A stretch of DNA of 64,000 nt. Origin: Candidatus Altimarinota bacterium. GTDB lineage: Bacteria > Patescibacteriota > Gracilibacteria > BD1-5 > UBA2023. Below the pieces are notes generated by a model that worked only from the letters and a program-made list of their open reading frames with translations, was not told where the DNA came from and did no database searches. The stretch's first letter is position 1, and each line of letters begins with the position of its first letter. The stretch covers positions 85,772-149,771 of the forward strand of contig JABFSX010000003.1 of NCBI GenBank assembly GCA_013268835.1, in the 5' to 3' direction. Made by a program: the position numbers and the translations under genes. This document shows, piece after piece, positions 10,802 to 21,648 of the stretch.

Positions 10802-11818
10802 ATGCTAGATTCTCAAAAGATATTTTTTGAAAGTATCGAAACTTTTCATAATACAATTAAGGAGTATCCAGAACTTTTAAATCAAAATTCAAAAAAATCG
10901 GTTTTAGATAACAGAAGGGCTTTATTTATCAGCTGCTGATTTGCTATATCTACTTTTAATAGTCTAGAGACTTTTTTAAAAAAACGTTTTGAGGAAATTT
11001 CATCTGGTTTATGAGATATATTAACAGTTGTAAGCTTTAGTGATTTAGGAGACTCTTTTAAGAAAATATATACGGAAGATGCTATTATTTGAATTTCTAA
11101 GTACTTAAGTACGAAACATCATAACCATACATGCAAAGACAAAATTAATAAGATTGAGGATTTCTCAAAATTAACTAGTAATTTTTTCTCAAATAAGTCA
11201 CCATCATCTTACTGATTTTGATATAATAACTCCAATATTCTATATGATGAGATTGAGAAAGTATTAAGAGCCTTCTGAATTACTATACAACATCCGATTG
11301 CAATTGGTGGCACAAATATAGCTAATCTGATTTCTCAAGAAATATGCAAAGCCTTTTGAGGAATAACTCCTGCGTATAGGGAAATGTATTCTAAAGTAGG
11401 TAGCACTAGGCATAAAGCCGCACATAACTGGTATGAACAAATTATTAACCAAACTGATGTTGAAAAAAGTCTTGACTACATAAAGAGGATGTGATTTCTA
11501 TTTGATGTTTCCATTTCATTTGTAATTTCACAAATGAAAAGAAGTAAATCACCTTTAAAAGAACTTAAATTTAAATTTGATACAAGTACAGATATCCTAG
11601 AAATAGAATTTACAGTAGCAAAAACTGGTAAGAAATTTATCGAAAAGTTAATGTTTATTTATCTTGATGCTGATGGTAATGGCTGGAAATATTGAACACG
11701 TAAATTTCTTAATAAAGAGGTTTTTATAGAAAGTTGGTTATTAAGAAAGTCATCCAGAAAAGTATTATTAGTTAGAAATTCTTCTAAAGAGATAATAGGA
11801 TGGTTTCATAACTTATAA
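10802..11818 (+). CDS. HEPN-domain protein paired with DUF262, probable RNase effector
   Basis: 338 residues with about ten TGA codons read as Gly. An alpha-helical region ends in GSTRHKAAHNWYEQI (residues ~200-214), containing R-x4-H, the catalytic motif of HEPN ribonucleases. The domain resembles the RiboL-PSP / MAE-type HEPN families that accompany DUF262 proteins. The C-terminal ~110 residues form a beta-rich unit of unknown type. The 4-bp spacing from the DUF262 gene indicates an operon. A likely model is a two-gene abortive-infection or toxin-type module; which protein senses and which acts is inferred. A terminator follows inside the right repeat. Confidence 0.7.
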
Positions 11819-11949
11819 CCCGTAACTCTTTTCTTTACAATCGTAATATCCTCAATATACTCCTCTACGTTGATTTACTCTCTTATTTTTCTACTCATGA
11901 AACCAAAAATTGCTGAGTCTCGGAAAAATTTGATAAAAGATTCTAATCT

Positions 11950-11971
11950 ACCATCAAAATAATAAAAATCT
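11950..11971 (+). repeat. Direct repeat, right copy (att-like)
   Basis: Exact 22-bp copy of 9606-9627. The region from the HEPN stop to here (11819-11949) holds no gene. Confidence 0.7.
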
Positions 11972-11998
11972 TTCGTGATATACGGAAGATTTTTTTAA
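11964..11998 (+). terminator. Terminator after the DUF262-HEPN cassette
   Basis: Stem AAATCTTTCGT / ACGGAAGATTT with a seven-T run. Confidence 0.75.
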
Positions 11999-12093
11999 AA
12001 TATTTTCCTAAACCAACATCCTACCATTAGTCAACCAGTTTTTCTAAAACATTCTTACGAATCTATAAAAAGTCAGTATAAAAGAATCAATAC

Positions 12094-14265
12094 TTGATGA
12101 TTTTTTGTTATATGTCGATATTTTTTCTCTCTACTGCTTCATTCATTGTACTCCTGATGGTAGCCTCAGGAGTGAGTTATCTGGCAAGACGATGGAAACT
12201 CCCCTCTACGGCGGTGCTCGTCGCAGCTGGGATGCTCATCGCCTATGGTGCAAAATATGGAATTATTCCTTTTATTGATGATTTTGAGCTCACTCCAGAG
12301 TTACTTTTTTATGTATTCTTACCGATACTCCTTTTCGAATCTGCCTATACGGTCCGATACAAAGAACTCCTCAGGAATATCCGATCGATCAGTGCTCTTG
12401 CGATCGTATCCCTCATTATATCAGCATTCTGTATTGCAATCGGACTCCAGTATATTTTTGGATGGCTCGGATTCCAGGTTCCTTTTATTGTGATGCTTCT
12501 ATTTGGTACGCTGATATCCTCTACGGATACAGCTGCAGCGCTGAGTATCTTCAAGGAACTCGGAGTTCCTAGACGATTGAATCTGATATTTGAAGGTGAG
12601 AGTCTCTTCAATGATGGGACAGCGATTGCTCTCTTTCTCGTGGTGCTCGGAGTGATCGAGTCACATGCTAGCGGAGGAGTTCCGATGATTCATACAAATC
12701 TTTATGAACATACGATCAGGATGTTCGCAGGTACTATCGGAGATACGTGGTTTCCGATTATAAAATGAACAATCTCGCTTGGGAGTATGATCGTATTTGG
12801 GATTATTATCGGAGCTTGTGCTGGTATTATTTTCTCGAAAGTGATCCAAAAAATCCGAAATGATAGCTATTTGGAGATTACACTTTCACTCGCTCTGGCT
12901 CATGCAACATTCCTGGTTGCGGAGCTCATCAATCATTATTTTATCCCGGTTTCTGGTATTATTGCGACCGTGGCTGCGGCGATGGTACTGGGAAATTATG
13001 GTCGTTACAAGATCAGTCCTAAGGTGGAAGAAGTGATGGAACGATACTGGGGATTTTTCGCTTTTGTGACCAATAGTCTCGTATTTATCCTTGTGGGGAT
13101 GATGCTCGTGAATCTGGAGGTGAATTGGAGACCACTTCTTCTCCCGATTCTCATCACCATTCCTGTTGTGATCCTTGCAAGAGCGATCTCAGTATATTCG
13201 GTATTCGGGTTTTTGAATTTTCTCAAAAAAGAAGAACGAGTGCCTCGGTCTTGGCAGCATGTTCTCTCGTGGTGAGCTCTTCGTGGAGGACTCGCTGTGA
13301 TGATGGTACTCCTCATTCCTACAGGAATTATCCTTCCAGAATGGCAACTTCAATGAGTCTTGATTCGAGATTTTCTCCTCTCGCTCACCCTCGGTACCGT
13401 GATATTTAGTATCTTTGTAAAAACAATCACGATTGCTCCACTCATTCGGCACTTCTGAATCGATAAGCTTCATGATATCGAAGAGTTTGAGTACGTCGAA
13501 GGACGGATTCTGGTGGCCTCAGAGGCACTTGCTAAAATATCAAAAATCAGAGAAGGGGGATATATCGATAGTATCGAGGCAGACACGCTCACAAAAAAAT
13601 ATCAAAAAACACTTTCCCAAACACAAGTGGATGCCCAATGATTGATGGAAAAACATGGAGAGAATTTCTGAATGTTGGTTCAGAGAGTTGCTACACTTCA
13701 CGCTCTTGGAATAGAAAAATACTGGCTCCGTCATATGTACAAATCAGGTGAGATTCCAGAAATAGTGTTTAAAAGGATTATGAAGCGAGTCGTTCTCCAG
13801 ATTCGTCGTGTGGAGCGAGGCGAGAGTCAGATTCTGACCGTCAAAAATATCAAACCAAAAACCGATATTTTCGAACAGATTACCGAATATATCATCGATC
13901 GACTCGAACCAAAGATTGATCCCATCAAAGAACAATATCTCGAAATACGAACGATCCATATTATTATCGAGAAGGCTCTGGAGTGACTTACAGAACTTGG
14001 AAATATTGATTTTATTGGACAGAGAGAAGAATTTAGACAAGTGATAGCTCTCTATGAGTGATTCCGAAATCATGCAGAAAGAGAACGTCGTCTCCTCTTC
14101 CGTACACACAAAGACTTTCTCAAAAAACTCAGTGCTTCACTCACAGAAAAATCTCTTCTCGTGGTAGAAGAAGCTATACTTGCTGATCTTGCCGCAAAAG
14201 AAATCATATCTCCAAAGCTTGTTCTCAAATTCCAAAAAAATATCGGAGCAAGGATGGAGAAGTAG
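12094..14265 (+). CDS. CPA1-family Na+/H+ antiporter (NhaP/NHE type)
   Basis: 723 residues with about nine TGA codons as Gly. The N-terminal ~430 residues carry about twelve hydrophobic helices with family motifs: the antiporter core (FGTLISSTDTAAALSIFKEL) and the acidic ion-binding segment FEGESLFNDGTAIALF. The C-terminal ~290 residues are a soluble, helical and charged cytoplasmic domain, probably regulatory. It exchanges Na+ or K+ for H+ for pH and ion balance. The start could also be the ATG at 12112. The gene stands alone, ahead of rarA. Family certain; ion specificity not visible. Confidence 0.9.
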
Positions 14266-14333
14266 GAAGTTATTTAGAAAAGTTCTGTATTATGGAGCTT
14301 TTCTTTTTTGTTATTTTCCCTACAATAACTCCT

Positions 14334-15542
14334 ATGCAATCCTTATTCCAACATTCTATTACGCCACTTGCTTCTCTCCTTCGTCCTGAGAAGATCGATG
14401 ATCTCGTTGGACAAACTCACCTGATCGGAGTTGGGCGGGCTATCCGCAAGTTTATCGAGGCAGGGAGACTTCCTTCGATTCTTTTTTGGTGACCACCCGG
14501 CTGTGGAAAAACTTCACTGGCTCGTGTGATTGCTAATTCGCTCGATGCTGAGTTTTTTCATCTTTCAGGAGTTTTATCCAAAAAAGAAGATGTCGTGAAG
14601 ATTATCGCAAAAGCTCAGAATAATTATAAAGAATGACGACAGACGATTCTCTTTCTGGATGAGATTCATCGTTGGACCAAGTCACAACAAGATGTTCTCC
14701 TTCCGTGGGTAGAAAAATGAATTGTGACACTGATTGGTGCCACCACTGAGAATCCGAGTTTTACCGTGATCAATGCGCTCTTGTCACGTTGTCGAACCTA
14801 TGTACTTCAGTCGATTACTCCTGAAGAAGTGGTGATATTCCTCCAGAAAAATATAGAAAAAATCAAGGAACGATACTCAAAAATTGAATTTGATACTCCT
14901 ATTTTTGAGCTTATTGCCAAGCTCGGGAATGGAGACCTTCGTAATACCCTCAATCTCCTCGAAACCGCTTGTATACTCCAATGAGAATGACTACTTACGA
15001 GAGAAAATATCCTCGAAGCAGGCAGTAAATCCCTGAATTATGATGGAGATGGAGAAGAACACCACAATCTCATCTCTGCGATGCACAAGTCTCTCCGTGA
15101 TTCTGATGGAGATGCTGCTATCTATTGGATTGGACGGATGCTTGCAGGAGGTGAAGACCCAAGGTATATCGTTCGTCGAATGATGAATTTTGCGAGTGAA
15201 GATATCTATGATCCACAAGCTATCGTTCTCACGAATTCAGTCTATGAAATCTGTGAAAAAATGTGAATGCCAGAATGTGAACTTCCAATTCTCAATGCCG
15301 CATACTATCTTGCAAATGCACCAAAAGATAATGGTGTCTATTTGGCGATGCAATCGATGCATAGTGATATCCAAGAGTTCTGAAATCTTTGAGTTCCGCT
15401 CCATCTCCGTAATGCTCCAACGGCTCTTATGAAAGAAGCTGGATATGGAAAAGGATATGAATACGCCCATAATATTCCTGAAAAGAAAAGCAAACAAGAG
15501 CACTTTCCAGAAGAGCTCAAGGGGAGGAAGTATAGGAAATAG
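14334..15542 (+). CDS. rarA: Replication-associated recombination protein A (RarA/MgsA), AAA+ ATPase
   Basis: 402 residues. Clamp-loader-like ATPase acting at stalled forks. The N-terminus has [16 protein letters not shown]; Walker A is GPPGCGKTS at ~53-61, whose first Gly is encoded by TGA; Walker B is LFLDEIHR; the sensor motif is GATTENPSF. The C-terminus has the MgsA signature ([21 protein letters not shown], then [12 protein letters not shown]). The start at 14334 leaves the QSLFQHS N-terminus. It stops 1 bp from the stop of the convergent gene at 15543. Identity is firm. Confidence 0.93.
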
Positions 15543-16355
15543 TTACTGAAAAATTTTCCTTCCTTTTAGGGTAATTGCTTGATGAATGAGAAATTGTTCA
15601 AAATATTTTCTTCTATAATTTCCTATTAATTGTGATAGAGATTCTTCTCCTGGGAGATATTCATAATTTGGGTTTTCTTTTGTGTAATTCAATGGAACAA
15701 AGGAATTACCAAAGAGGTCTTTATCGGAAATAATAGTAGCAATAAAAATCATCTCATGCCATATAGCTTTTTCAATCTCTTCAAGAAGATCAGGATATTT
15801 CTGGATAAATGGATTACTTGGATCAAGGGATTCCTCCAGACGACTCGAAAAATTTCGAGCATACAGATGTTTTTCTCTTTCAAATTGAATATCTGGATCT
15901 GCAAATCAAATGAGCTCTTTTTCTATTCTATCTTGATTGTATATCTGAAAAAGTTTGAATCGAATTTGAATCCATTTTTTCATTATTGGAAGTGTCATAT
16001 TTGGCTGAATTCCTCGAATTTTTTCGATGTTTCGCTCTATGGTTTCTTCTGAAAGGGAACGGATATTTTTCGCTATTCCAGATAAAGTTGGGCGTGTTCA
16101 TACGAGCGAATCAAATCCCGCATGATCAGCAGATCAAACTAATGGAGTGGTAGCAGTAATTGTATTCGTATTATAGAGTTTTGAGTATTCTTCAAAAAGC
16201 TTTCAAGACAAACCCTGTAATCATAATACGGCTTGCACCATATTTCTTGATTCCTCGATAATCCTTTTTCATTTTGGAATAAAAAATTCTCATAATGCTT
16301 CTATTCATCATCAGATAGATTTTAAGTTGGGAGTTGAGTTGGTTTTTATTGACAT
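15543..16355 (-). CDS. Conserved-looking protein of unknown function
   Basis: Not recognised. 270 residues, with TGA codons concentrated in the first half, including three in a row (Gly-Gly-Gly at residues 15-17). Predominantly soluble and helical, without signal peptide or membrane helix; the segments IERNIEKIRGIQPNMTLP and PFIQKYPDLLEEIEKAIWHEM look conserved. The even codon usage and absence of TAA/TAG over 813 bp support a real gene. The start ATG at 16353-16355 lies opposite the nusA promoter region. Convergent with rarA. Confidence 0.6.
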
Positions 16356-16427
16356 AATTGATTTATATGTAACTTTTAACTTAAATCAAATTTATTTGAT
16401 ATTCAGAAAAGAGGTTTTTACTAAAAC

Positions 16428-16454
16428 TTGCTTTTTTTATATTTCCTCTATAAT
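16428..16454 (+). promoter_or_regulatory. Probable nusA promoter
   Basis: TTGCTT (16428-16433) and TATAAT (16449-16454), 15 bp apart, same style as the tRNA promoters at 9250 and 36207. Confidence 0.55.
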
Positions 16455-16472
16455 GTCTTCAAGTAAATAAAA

Positions 16473-16503
16473 GGACCTGCCCCCGTTGGCGAGTCTTTTT
16501 TTT
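16473..16503 (+). promoter_or_regulatory. Terminator-like hairpin (attenuator) in the nusA leader
   Basis: GGACCTGCC and GGCGAGTC form an imperfect, G+C-rich hairpin around CCCGTT, followed by a run of nine T. It lies between the -10 box and the nusA ATG at 16537, so it would stop most transcripts before nusA. A leader attenuator that responds to NusA level would make sense but is inferred. Confidence 0.5.
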
Positions 16504-16536
16504 GACCTAAGTCCCTATTTCCTAATATTTCCTCCT

Positions 16537-17634
16537 ATGTTTGATATACAAAAAATCAAAGCTGCCATTGAGCAGATCGCTGCAGAAAAAAAGATCGGTA
16601 AAGATAAACTTGTTGAGATTATTGAACATGCTATTAAGACGGCATACAAGCGTGATTATGCAAGTAAAGATGCCAATGTGAATGTACACCTTGATATGGT
16701 GAGTGGTAAGCTCGATGTCTCTGTTGAGAAGACCATTGTTGAAGAAGTAGAAGACGAAACTATCGAAATCAGCTATGAAGATGTTGGTGGAGAAGAGAGC
16801 GGATACGTCATCGGAGATACAGTTGAGATTGATGTTTCTGATGAGCTTCTCGAAAGTGAAGGATTTGGACGTATTGCTTCTCAGGCAGCCAAGCAAGTAA
16901 TTGTTCAGAAAATCGGAGAAACAGAGAAAGAAAAACTCTATCATCTTTTCAAGGATAAAGTGGACTCTATTGTGAGTATGCGAGTAGAACTCGTTGAGAA
17001 GAATCGTGTAGTTTTTGATTACAATGGTCACCAAGTGGTGCTTCCTCGTAGTGAACAGAATTCTAAGGATAAATATATTCCAGGACAACGTATGAATCTC
17101 TATATCCGTGGATGTGAGATTGATCCAGTTACTGGTCCTCGTGTGATTCTCTCTCGTAAGGATAAAGAACTCGTTGTAAAACTCTTCGAGATGAGTACTC
17201 CAGAACTCGAAGAAGGAGTAGTTGAGATTGTTTCTATTGCTCGTATGCCAGGAGTGAAGACAAAAATCATCGTGGCTTCTGATGACGAAGATGTTGATCC
17301 AGCTGGATGTCTTATTGGTCCAAAGGGTATGCGTGTTCGAACGATTGTTGATGAACTCTTCGGTGAAAAGATCGATATCCTCAACTATACTACCAATCAA
17401 AAAGAGATGGTTCGTCGAGCGCTCGTTCCTGGTATTGTAGAAGATATCGAGATTGACGAGGCAACTACGACGATTCGAGCAACAGTAAAAGATGAGGAAA
17501 AGGCGAAGGTACTTGGTCGTGGAGGAACGAATATCAATATTGCAGGAGATCTTCTTGGATATCGCATTTCTCTCACAACGCTTCCACCAGTTGAATGAGC
17601 AACACCAGCTCCTACAGAAACTATTTCAGAATAA
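16537..17634 (+). CDS. nusA: Transcription termination/antitermination factor NusA
   Basis: 365 residues. Binds RNA polymerase and modulates pausing, termination and antitermination. An N-terminal polymerase-binding domain (1-~125) is followed by S1 (~130-200) and two KH domains, the first with CLIGPKGMRVRTIVDELFGEKID and the second with ARVLGRGGTNI-like KVLGRGGTNINIAGDLLGY. There is one TGA (Gly) ten codons before the TAA stop. No C-terminal acidic repeats. The start MFDIQKIKAAIEQIA is the family N-terminus. The leader contains a hairpin with a T run; a terminator follows. Confidence 0.95.
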
Positions 17635-17644
17635 TTATTCATAT

Positions 17645-17672
17645 AAAAAGTCCCAAATTGGGGCTTTTTATT
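17645..17672 (+). terminator. Terminator of nusA
   Basis: AAAAAGTCCC AAATT GGGGCTTTTT with a following T-rich stretch, 11 bp after the stop. Confidence 0.8.
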
Positions 17673-17707
17673 TTGACTTCAATTCGCTTCTCAATATTCT
17701 CCATCGT

Positions 17708-18769
17708 ATGCTTTCCTCGCTTTCCATTACATCATTTCGTGGTATTGATTCTCTCGATATTTCTCTTGGACTTCGCACCTATATCATGGGAACGAATGGC
17801 TCTGGAAAGACACATATTCTTGATGCGATCCATATGCTCGCAGGATCTCGTCCTCTCTATGGGGAGTCATCACTCGAGTCGGGGAGTCAGTTTGAATGAG
17901 TTTTTTTAGAATCAGATCTTCCGAAGAATTATCGTCTCGTGCGAGATGATATTCGAGAATTTTTCGTGATTCAAGGAGCTAAGATTACGAAGCCAAAATA
18001 TATGCAGGCACTCCCTTGGCGAACGGTGCATATTTCCCCATTTGATATGAATCTGCTCTACTTTGCTCCAAGTATGCGACGTGACTATATGGATCATATT
18101 CTCTCGCGTACCCATGAACAATTTTCTCATACCAAGCGAGATTATGATCTGGCGATGCGCCAGCGGAATGCACTTCTCAAAAAGATTCGAGATGGGTTTG
18201 CAAAAAGAGAAGATCTCGATTTTTGGGATCATAAGTTTGCAGAATACGCTTATACCTATTGACTCTATCGAAGTCGATATCGAGACTATGTTCGTGCTGC
18301 TATGACTCGTTTTCCAACTTTTTTTAGCAAGTATTCGCCAATTTTTCATTATGAAAGTAATTGGATAGATACAGAAGATTCACAATCTTTTATAGAAAAA
18401 TATCTTTTGGATAATCGTGAACGAGATATCCTCACTGGACATACGCATATTGGCCCTCATCGAGATGATTGGGGATTTCGCATCGAGAAAAATGGAGAAG
18501 ATATTCCTGTGGAATCCTATCTTTCTCGTGGAGAGATGAAAATGCTTCTCCTTGGACTCAAGATGATTGAGATGGAATATATCAGTTCAGAGCTTGATTT
18601 ACCAGTTATTCTTCTGGTTGATGATATATTTGCAGAGCTTGACGATATCAACTCAGATATTTTCTTGAACTCTCTTATGCAATATCAGATAATTTTGACA
18701 AGTCAGAAACCGCTCCCAAATCACGAAAAAGATCATAATTTTATTTGCATAAATCTCTCGAATGCGTAG
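17708..18769 (+). CDS. recF: DNA replication and repair protein RecF
   Basis: 353 residues. SMC-like ATPase that loads RecA at gapped DNA with RecO and RecR. Walker A is GTNGSGKTH near residue 30; the signature is SRGEMKMLLLGLKM near 277; Walker B is VILLVDDIFAELD near 303. HIGPHRDDWGF, typical of RecF, is present. Two TGA codons are read as Gly (after residues 63 and 185). It is somewhat short, with a reduced arm domain. Follows nusA after its terminator; no dnaN or gyrB nearby. Confidence 0.92.
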
Positions 18770-18830
18770 AATACGCCAGAATATCACAAAAAAATCCCTA
18801 TTATCCCATTTTTGTTAATTCATTATTTTT

Positions 18831-20492
18831 ATGAAAAAACTTCTTTCTTTGTTTACTGCTCTTTTTTTTATGGGTAGTATTTTTATACCAGTAGCATTTT
18901 TGAATGCTGCGAGTGAAACAGTAAAATTAGAGCTCATTGCCCCTACGACTACTCGAGTTGGAGAAGCAATTGATGTCACTGTGAAGGCAATTGATAAAGA
19001 TGGAAAGACAGTAACAAGCTACCGAGGATCGATTATATTTAATACCGATAATATCGGTGATACAGTTCCATCGCCAGGGAAAACAATTACTTTTACTGCC
19101 GATATGAATGGTGAAAAAACTTTTTCTAAGGGTCTTATTTTTAAGAAGTCATGAAAACAAAAACTCTATGTATCTGATATTTCTGAAGATATCATCGGTG
19201 AAATAACTATTAATGTTGATCCAGAGGGATCAACCACAACAGGAGGTGATCAGACTATTACGATTATTACTCCAGAGAATGGTACAAAGATTGCTGGGGA
19301 GACGGTTATGGTAAGTGGTAAAACTCGTAAGAATAGTAAAATTTCATTAACTTTGAATGGTCAAGATGCATGAACGGTTATCTCAGATGAGAGTGGTATT
19401 TTTACAAAAAATATAACTGGTATAACACAAGAGAATAATATTTTACTTGCTAAGCTTCTTGATGGATCAAATGCTCCTGTTGCAACTTCCTCTGAGATTA
19501 AATTTGGACGACAAGTTTCAAATGTCGCAACTTATGGAGTAACAATTTCTCCTTCTTCTACGGTTGAAGTGAGCTCACCTATAGATGTAACAGTTGATGC
19601 TACTCCAGGACTCAGTGAACTTACTATTTCCCTTGATTGATCTATACTTACGACCAAAGAGACTACCAGTGGGAAATATACAATCAGTACTATCGCACCA
19701 CAAAATGCGGGAACATATAAAATATCGATTTCTCAGAAAGATGCACTTGGACAAGCTAAGACAACGGAATCAGAGACAATTCTTACTACAACACCAAAAC
19801 CAGTAGAATTGCCAATTCTACCTCCCCCATCAACGTTTAAAAATATAAAAACCGTTACAACAGGATCAAAGGTGGTGTTTGATTTTGGTGTAGAAAATGC
19901 ACCAACAGACCTTGCTGGATTTAAGATTGCCTTCTGAACAAACGCAGATAGTCTTACGCAAGAGGTATCAACATATACGCTTGATCGAATCGCTTCACCA
20001 GTCAATTCAGGAGCCTATACATGGTATATTAATAAAATTCCTGAAGGAACATATACATTTAAGATATTTGGACGAACTCAATCAGGAACCCTTATTTCTG
20101 GACTCGTTTCAGAACCAATTATTGCAACCCTTGGTAAGGATTCTTGTACTATTGCTAATGTTGGAGGACTTGTGGTAGATACAGATACGAGTAAAAGTGT
20201 TATATCTTGGACAGCTATTCCAGAGGCTGTATCTTATAATCTTTATAAGATAACTCCAGCTGGAGATTATACGTTGTTCCAAAATACAAAAGAAGCAAAA
20301 TATACACTATTTCTCTCTAAAGGAGCTGTGATGTATGAAAACTTTGCAGTAAAGGCTCTTTGTGATGAATCAACTGAATCAAAAGAGTATTCAACAATGT
20401 CTCGAGTTCAGTCTGGTCCCTGAATGATTGCAGTTCTTGTGATAATATCAGCGATTCTCGGAGCCTTCCTAATGCGAAGACGATATATTTAA
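18831..20492 (+). CDS. Secreted, membrane-anchored surface protein with Ig-like domains
   Basis: 553 residues. N-terminal signal peptide (MKKLLSLFTALFFMGS, cleavage near ...NAAS). Residues ~25-110 resemble an Ig-like bacterial domain with TTTRVGEAIDVTVKAID; two further beta-sandwich-like repeats follow (PENGTKIAGETVMVSG; SSTVEVSSPIDVTVDA), then a Pro-rich linker and a fibronectin III-like unit (SVISWTAIPEAVSYNLYKI). The C-terminus is one hydrophobic helix followed by RRRYI, which would hold the protein in the membrane with the domains outside. Six or more TGA codons as Gly. Probably structural or adhesive; no enzymatic motif seen. Confidence 0.75.
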
Positions 20493-20502
20493 TCATTTTC
20501 GT

Positions 20503-20530
20503 TTGACAAGAGAGCCGTTTTTTATACAAT
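20503..20530 (+). promoter_or_regulatory. Promoter of the rpsT-infC-rpmI-rplT operon
   Basis: Consensus TTGACA, 16-bp spacer, TACAAT, ending 47 bp before rpsT. Confidence 0.65.
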
Positions 20531-20577
20531 GCACCCACTTTTCCAGATAGAATAATTTTATTTTGCCATTTTCTCCT

Positions 20578-20850
20578 ATGCCAATAACTAGTTCAGCAAA
20601 AAAAGCTCTCAAGGTTAGCGAAAAAAAACGATCTCGTAATCGTCACTTCCTCGCTCTTCTTAAAGAGAGTACAAAAGCGTTTTCAGCTCTTCTTGTAGAA
20701 GAGAAGAAAGATATGAAGAAAATCAATGAGGCACTTTCTCTTGTTTATTCTCGTATCGATACACTTGAGAAGAAAAATGTTCTTCATAAGAACAATGCTG
20801 CTCGAAAGAAAAGCGCATATGCAAAGGCTATAAAATCTATAACAGCGTAA
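20578..20850 (+). CDS. rpsT: 30S ribosomal protein bS20
   Basis: 90 residues. Binds 16S rRNA early in 30S assembly. Typical composition and length, with the N-terminus MPITSSAKKALKVSEKKRSRN and helices ending KNNAARKKSAYAKAI. No UGA. The ATG is preceded by TTCTCCT, a pyrimidine-rich sequence rather than a Shine-Dalgarno sequence. It lies 7 bp before infC; bS20 in one unit with IF-3 and L35/L20 is not the usual arrangement. Confidence 0.93.
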   Translation: MPITSSAKKALKVSEKKRSRNRHFLALLKESTKAFSALLVEEKKDMKKINEALSLVYSRIDTLEKKNVLHKNNAARKKSAYAKAIKSITA

Positions 20851-20857
20851 ATCTCCT

Positions 20858-21397
20858 ATGCAAAAACGAGGATTCCCTCAGAAAAAAAATGATAAACGCA
20901 TCAATGATGCTATCATTGCACGTGAGCTTATGGTTATCTCTGATAGCTGAGAATCACTTGGCAAGATGACACGTGATGCAGCCCTTACTCTCGCTGGAGA
21001 GCAAGATCTTGATCTCGTAGAAGTTGGAATGCAGGAATGAATTCCTCTCGCTAAGATAATTGATTATTGAAAATTTGTTTTTAAACAACAAAAACAGCAA
21101 TCACAAAATAAAAGCAATACAAAAAAAACAGAACTCAAGACAATGAAACTTACCTATAAGATAGGAGATCATGACCTTGATGTAAGAAGAAAACAAGCAG
21201 AAAAATGGGCCAAAGAATGAAATCCAATGAAAATATTTCTTCAGCTTCGAGGTCGAGAGAATCAATATGAGGATCTTGCCATCTCAAAGATTCAAGAATT
21301 CGTTGCTTCAATGGAAGAATTCTATCGAAAGGATGAAAAATCAAAAGTACTGAAACAAGGAAATACGTTCAATCTCATTCTTTATCCAAAAAAATAA
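20858..21397 (+). CDS. infC: Translation initiation factor IF-3
   Basis: 179 residues. Keeps 30S subunits free and checks start codon-anticodon pairing. N-domain: RINDAIIARELMVISDSGESLGKMTRDAALTLA, cut here into its readable parts by TGA codons; DLDLVEV and IIDYGKF follow, where the invariant Gly of the Y-G-K motif is TGA. The linker is Gln/Lys-rich; the C-domain has KTMKLTYKIGDHD and GREN. Four TGA codons fall on conserved glycines, among the best evidence for the code in this window. ATG preceded by ATCTCCT. Confidence 0.95.
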
Positions 21398-21414
21398 TTA
21401 TAATCTTATCTCTT

Positions 21415-21612
21415 ATGAAACTCAAGACTCACTCTGGTGCAAAAAAACGTGTTAAAATCACAGGAACTGGTAAGTACATCGTTGATAAAACAGCTAAGAA
21501 ACATCTTCTTAAAGACAAGAGCAATAAAGCAAAAGGTCGAGATGCTTACGGTCGTGTTCTCCATGTAACTAACCAACTCGAAGCTCGCCTCTCTCTCCCA
21601 TACGGAAGATAG
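21415..21612 (+). CDS. rpmI: 50S ribosomal protein bL35
   Basis: 65 residues. Large-subunit protein with the family N-terminus MKLKTHSGAKKRVKITGTG and the short K-H-L-L-K-D-K-S motif. No UGA. Lies 17 bp after infC and 36 bp before rplT, the classical infC-rpmI-rplT order. Confidence 0.95.
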   Translation: MKLKTHSGAKKRVKITGTGKYIVDKTAKKHLLKDKSNKAKGRDAYGRVLHVTNQLEARLSLPYGR

Positions 21613-21648
21613 TCCTCCTCGTATAATTCAATATCTAATCTCTCTCTT

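Noticed and set aside
16522..17400. 292-residue open frame on the minus strand opposite nusA
   Set aside because: Composition is antisense-like (Asn, Phe, Ile, Ser) and nusA on the plus strand has full domain support.
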